This document shows, in pieces, positions 62,381 through 64,000 of a stretch of 64,000 nucleotides of DNA. Numbering within the stretch: the stretch's first letter is position 1; every line of letters begins with the position of its first letter. A model generated the notes under the pieces. It was not told where the DNA came from and searched no databases. It worked only from the letters and a program-made list of their open reading frames with translations. The stretch spans positions 3,444,501 to 3,508,500 of the forward strand of contig NZ_CP146343.1 of the NCBI RefSeq assembly GCF_037055275.1. Direction: 5' to 3'. The stretch is from Pseudomonas sp. ML2-2023-3 (lineage in GTDB: Bacteria; Pseudomonadota; Gammaproteobacteria; Pseudomonadales; Pseudomonadaceae). The position numbers and the translations under genes were made by a program.

Positions 62381-63334
62381 ATGAGCCCCCCCACAGTGAA
62401 TCTGCTAGCGGCAATTACCAGCTTTATCAAAGTGGTCGAAACCGGCTCCATCGCAGGCGCAGCCAAAAATCTTGGTCTTAGTGCAGCGGCCGTCAGCCAG
62501 ACCATCAATCGGCTGGAAGAACATCTCGGCACACGCCTGCTGCAACGCACCACACGCAGCATGGCGCTCACCGAGCAGGGAGCGACTTACTATGAAAGGG
62601 TGCGACATATCGCGTCCGACCTGGAGTCAGCACACAGGGCCATCAGCGCTGGAGAAACTGAACTTCAAGGGCGGCTTTGCATTGCGTCGACATCCGCATT
62701 CGGACGGCATGTGCTGGCCCCTCTGGTTGCGGGCTTTGCTAACCGTTACCCGCGTTTGACCCTCGAGCTGTGTACCACCGATGGCAAGATCAATCATATC
62801 CAGGACGGCATTGATCTGAGCCTGCGGATCAAGCCGCAACTGGAAGAAGGCATCGTTGCGCGCAAGATCGCTTCCGTTCCTTTCATCATCTGCGCCTCCC
62901 CGGCCTATCTGGCCCGAGCCGGTGCCCCCCGTACCCCCGAGGAACTCCAGCAGCATGCCTGCCTGGCCTTCCGCTACCCGCTGGACGGGCGCTTCCTGCG
63001 CTGGGGGTTTATCCGCGAAGGCCAGCACTACTACGCAGCGCTCAACGTCACCGCGATCAGTGATGATATCGATGCGCTGACTCAAATGGCGATTCACGGC
63101 GCAGGGATTGCGCGCCTTGCCGAGTTCCTGGCGGCCCCCTTTATCGAGTCAGGTCGACTGGTGACACTGCTTGAAAGTAGCCATGAATCAACCGAGTCCT
63201 GCGCAGAACCCCTGGATATTTATGCGTGTGTCCAGGATCGCGCCGCCATGACGCCAAAAGTCAAAGCGTTCCTGGACTATTTGACGGCACACATTGAACA
63301 ACGCTGGACTAAAGACAGTTTTATTACTGTATGA
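62381..63334 (+). CDS. LysR-family transcriptional regulator
   Basis: A 317-residue protein: HTH (AAITSFIKVVETGSIAGAAK, LSAAAVSQTINRLEEHLGTR) and effector domain (from about residue 90, ELQGRLCIASTSAFGRHVLA) of the CrgA/DmlR-like branch, ending with the usual GAGIARLAEFLAAP segment. Start ATG 62381 has only a weak upstream box. Divergent from the DUF2798 gene, which is the most likely target. Confidence 0.88.
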   Translation: MSPPTVNLLAAITSFIKVVETGSIAGAAKNLGLSAAAVSQTINRLEEHLGTRLLQRTTRSMALTEQGATYYERVRHIASDLESAHRAISAGETELQGRLCIASTSAFGRHVLAPLVAGFANRYPRLTLELCTTDGKINHIQDGIDLSLRIKPQLEEGIVARKIASVPFIICASPAYLARAGAPRTPEELQQHACLAFRYPLDGRFLRWGFIREGQHYYAALNVTAISDDIDALTQMAIHGAGIARLAEFLAAPFIESGRLVTLLESSHESTESCAEPLDIYACVQDRAAMTPKVKAFLDYLTAHIEQRWTKDSFITV

Positions 63335-63528
63335 ATTTATTGTACGCACCAAAATAGCGCAGTATCTCTTTGGATTAACATGATAATTTAATACATCCAA
63401 AAAAACCTATAACAGTTAACTCTTTCACACATTCGTGTTCAGCAGATGAAAATACCAAAGTAAGGGAGCATTCTATTTTTTAATGTACTGTTAGACTTAG
63501 TTAAAAATGCCATTCAAGGAAGAAGCAT

Positions 63529-63696
63529 ATGAGCGCCACAACTAAACGAGGGTGGAAGTGGGCTTACCGCAAGCTGCGTGATCTGCACTGCACGCGCCCT
63601 TCTGCCTTTTACAGGGCCACCCTGTACGTTCTCCGCGGGAACACGGGTACATTTGTTTGTGAAGTGACACACAAAAAAATCCGCATTAGCCGCTAA
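63529..63696 (+). CDS. Small basic protein of unknown function (55 aa)
   Basis: A short frame read from the sequence: ATG 63529 preceded by AGGAAG at good spacing, TAA at 63696. The product is strongly basic (about a quarter K/R/H): TTKRGWKWAYRKLRDLHCTR, then AFYRATLYVLRGNTGTFVCE and THKKIRISR. Two cysteines. The net charge suggests nucleic-acid or membrane contact. I recognise no family. The upstream 190 bp is AT-rich, and alternative hairpins follow the stop. Confidence 0.55.
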   Translation: MSATTKRGWKWAYRKLRDLHCTRPSAFYRATLYVLRGNTGTFVCEVTHKKIRISR

Positions 63697-63951
63697 CGGC
63701 TTTCAGTCTCGTTGCGCGGCTCGCCTGCACATAAATCGCAGGCATTTTATATGCCTGTTGAAACCCAGAGGTCTCGCAAGCGCAATGGGGAAGCTCCCAT
63801 CCTGTTGTTACGCGAGCAAGCCAGTACAATTGCCTGCATCCATTCCCCCCCTTGCCTACGGAGGGGGGTTGAAGTCACCTGTTGGCTGTCCGGTTGATGA
63901 GCCATGCCTGAATGCAAGGCTCATCGAGCCCGTGCCCAAGAAGTCCAGATA
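63697..63951. other. Structured intergenic region with competing hairpins
   Basis: GCCTGC (63723-63728) can pair with GCAGGC (63738-63743), or CAGGCAT (63739-63745) with ATGCCTG (63751-63757); the two stems exclude each other. A further stem GATGAGCC/GGCTCATC (63896-63903, 63918-63925) and a C6/G6 pairing (about 63845-63868) follow. No gene is supported between the small basic protein and the partial frame at the edge. Confidence 0.45.
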
Positions 63952-64000
63952 ATGCCAAAGAAGAAGCAACCCGCAGAGACCCCGGCCGTAACCGCAGCAG
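63952..64000 (+). CDS. Possible start of a further gene (truncated by window edge)
   Basis: An ATG at 63952 opens a frame to the edge encoding MPKKKQPAETPAVTAA. The lysine- and alanine/proline-rich start is compatible with a DNA-binding or histone-like protein, but 16 residues do not allow identification, and the ribosome-binding site is weak. Confidence 0.35.
   Translation, partial: MPKKKQPAETPAVTAA

Overview
The window looks like a chromosomal segment of a Pseudomonas from the fluorescens lineage. Several things point that way. The coding regions are GC-rich and compact. Genus-typical REP palindromes (GGGAGCGGGCTTG type) recur in the gaps. Most products match genus-typical families: an Anr/Fnr-type regulator, a membrane PQQ dehydrogenase, an E. 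coli-type cellulose cluster, TsdBA, GalU/Pgm and several LysR regulators. I saw no rRNA, tRNA, CRISPR array or phage module. The species cannot be read from the sequence.

Region by region. 0-4 kb is the accessory end: a partial GNAT acetyltransferase, an Fnr-type regulator with an altered recognition helix, two Fnr-box-like palindromes, a complete IS3-family element with its frameshift signal, and an AT-richer two-gene cassette of two antitoxin-like DNA-binding proteins with no toxin. 4-9 kb carries a cupin, a PQQ glucose/quinate dehydrogenase and a TerC-CBS protein. 9-16 kb has a LysR / amine oxidase / polyamine-binding-protein trio, a lone tyrosine recombinase, and a LysE exporter facing a MocR regulator. 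16-22 kb has a PAS histidine kinase and FixJ-type regulator divergent from an acyl-CoA ligase and acyl-CoA dehydrogenase (DmdB/DmdC-like), with an 18-bp palindrome between them. 23-37 kb is one co-directional nine-gene cellulose operon, bcsE-F-G-R-Q-A-B-Z-C, coding for synthesis, export, hydrolytic trimming and phosphoethanolamine decoration of cellulose, with several c-di-GMP control points.

37-49 kb holds gor, galU, small lipoproteins, tsdBA (thiosulfate oxidation to tetrathionate), a small-gene stretch with DUF1883 and AlkB, modABC behind a ModE-like palindrome, and an orphan Wzz. 49-64 kb holds a LysR regulator, surE, a zinc-type hemB, an ArsR/alcohol-dehydrogenase pair, YbaK, a secreted transglutaminase-like protein, pgm, ecotin, a soluble PQQ sugar dehydrogenase, an HdeA-like chaperone, a zinc alcohol dehydrogenase, a DUF2798/LysR pair and an unrecognised basic 55-residue protein at the right end.

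Functional links: galU and pgm supply UDP-glucose, the substrate of BcsA, although both lie outside the operon. Periplasmic oxidation is represented by two PQQ enzymes and TsdBA. Nothing here is clearly a new defence or mobile system. The best candidates for something undescribed are the toxin-less AbrB/HTH pair at 3.3-3.9 kb, the Fnr variant with CTGAT-type boxes, the two-component/DmdBC-like module with its palindrome, and the small ORFs at 43.3 and 63.5 kb.
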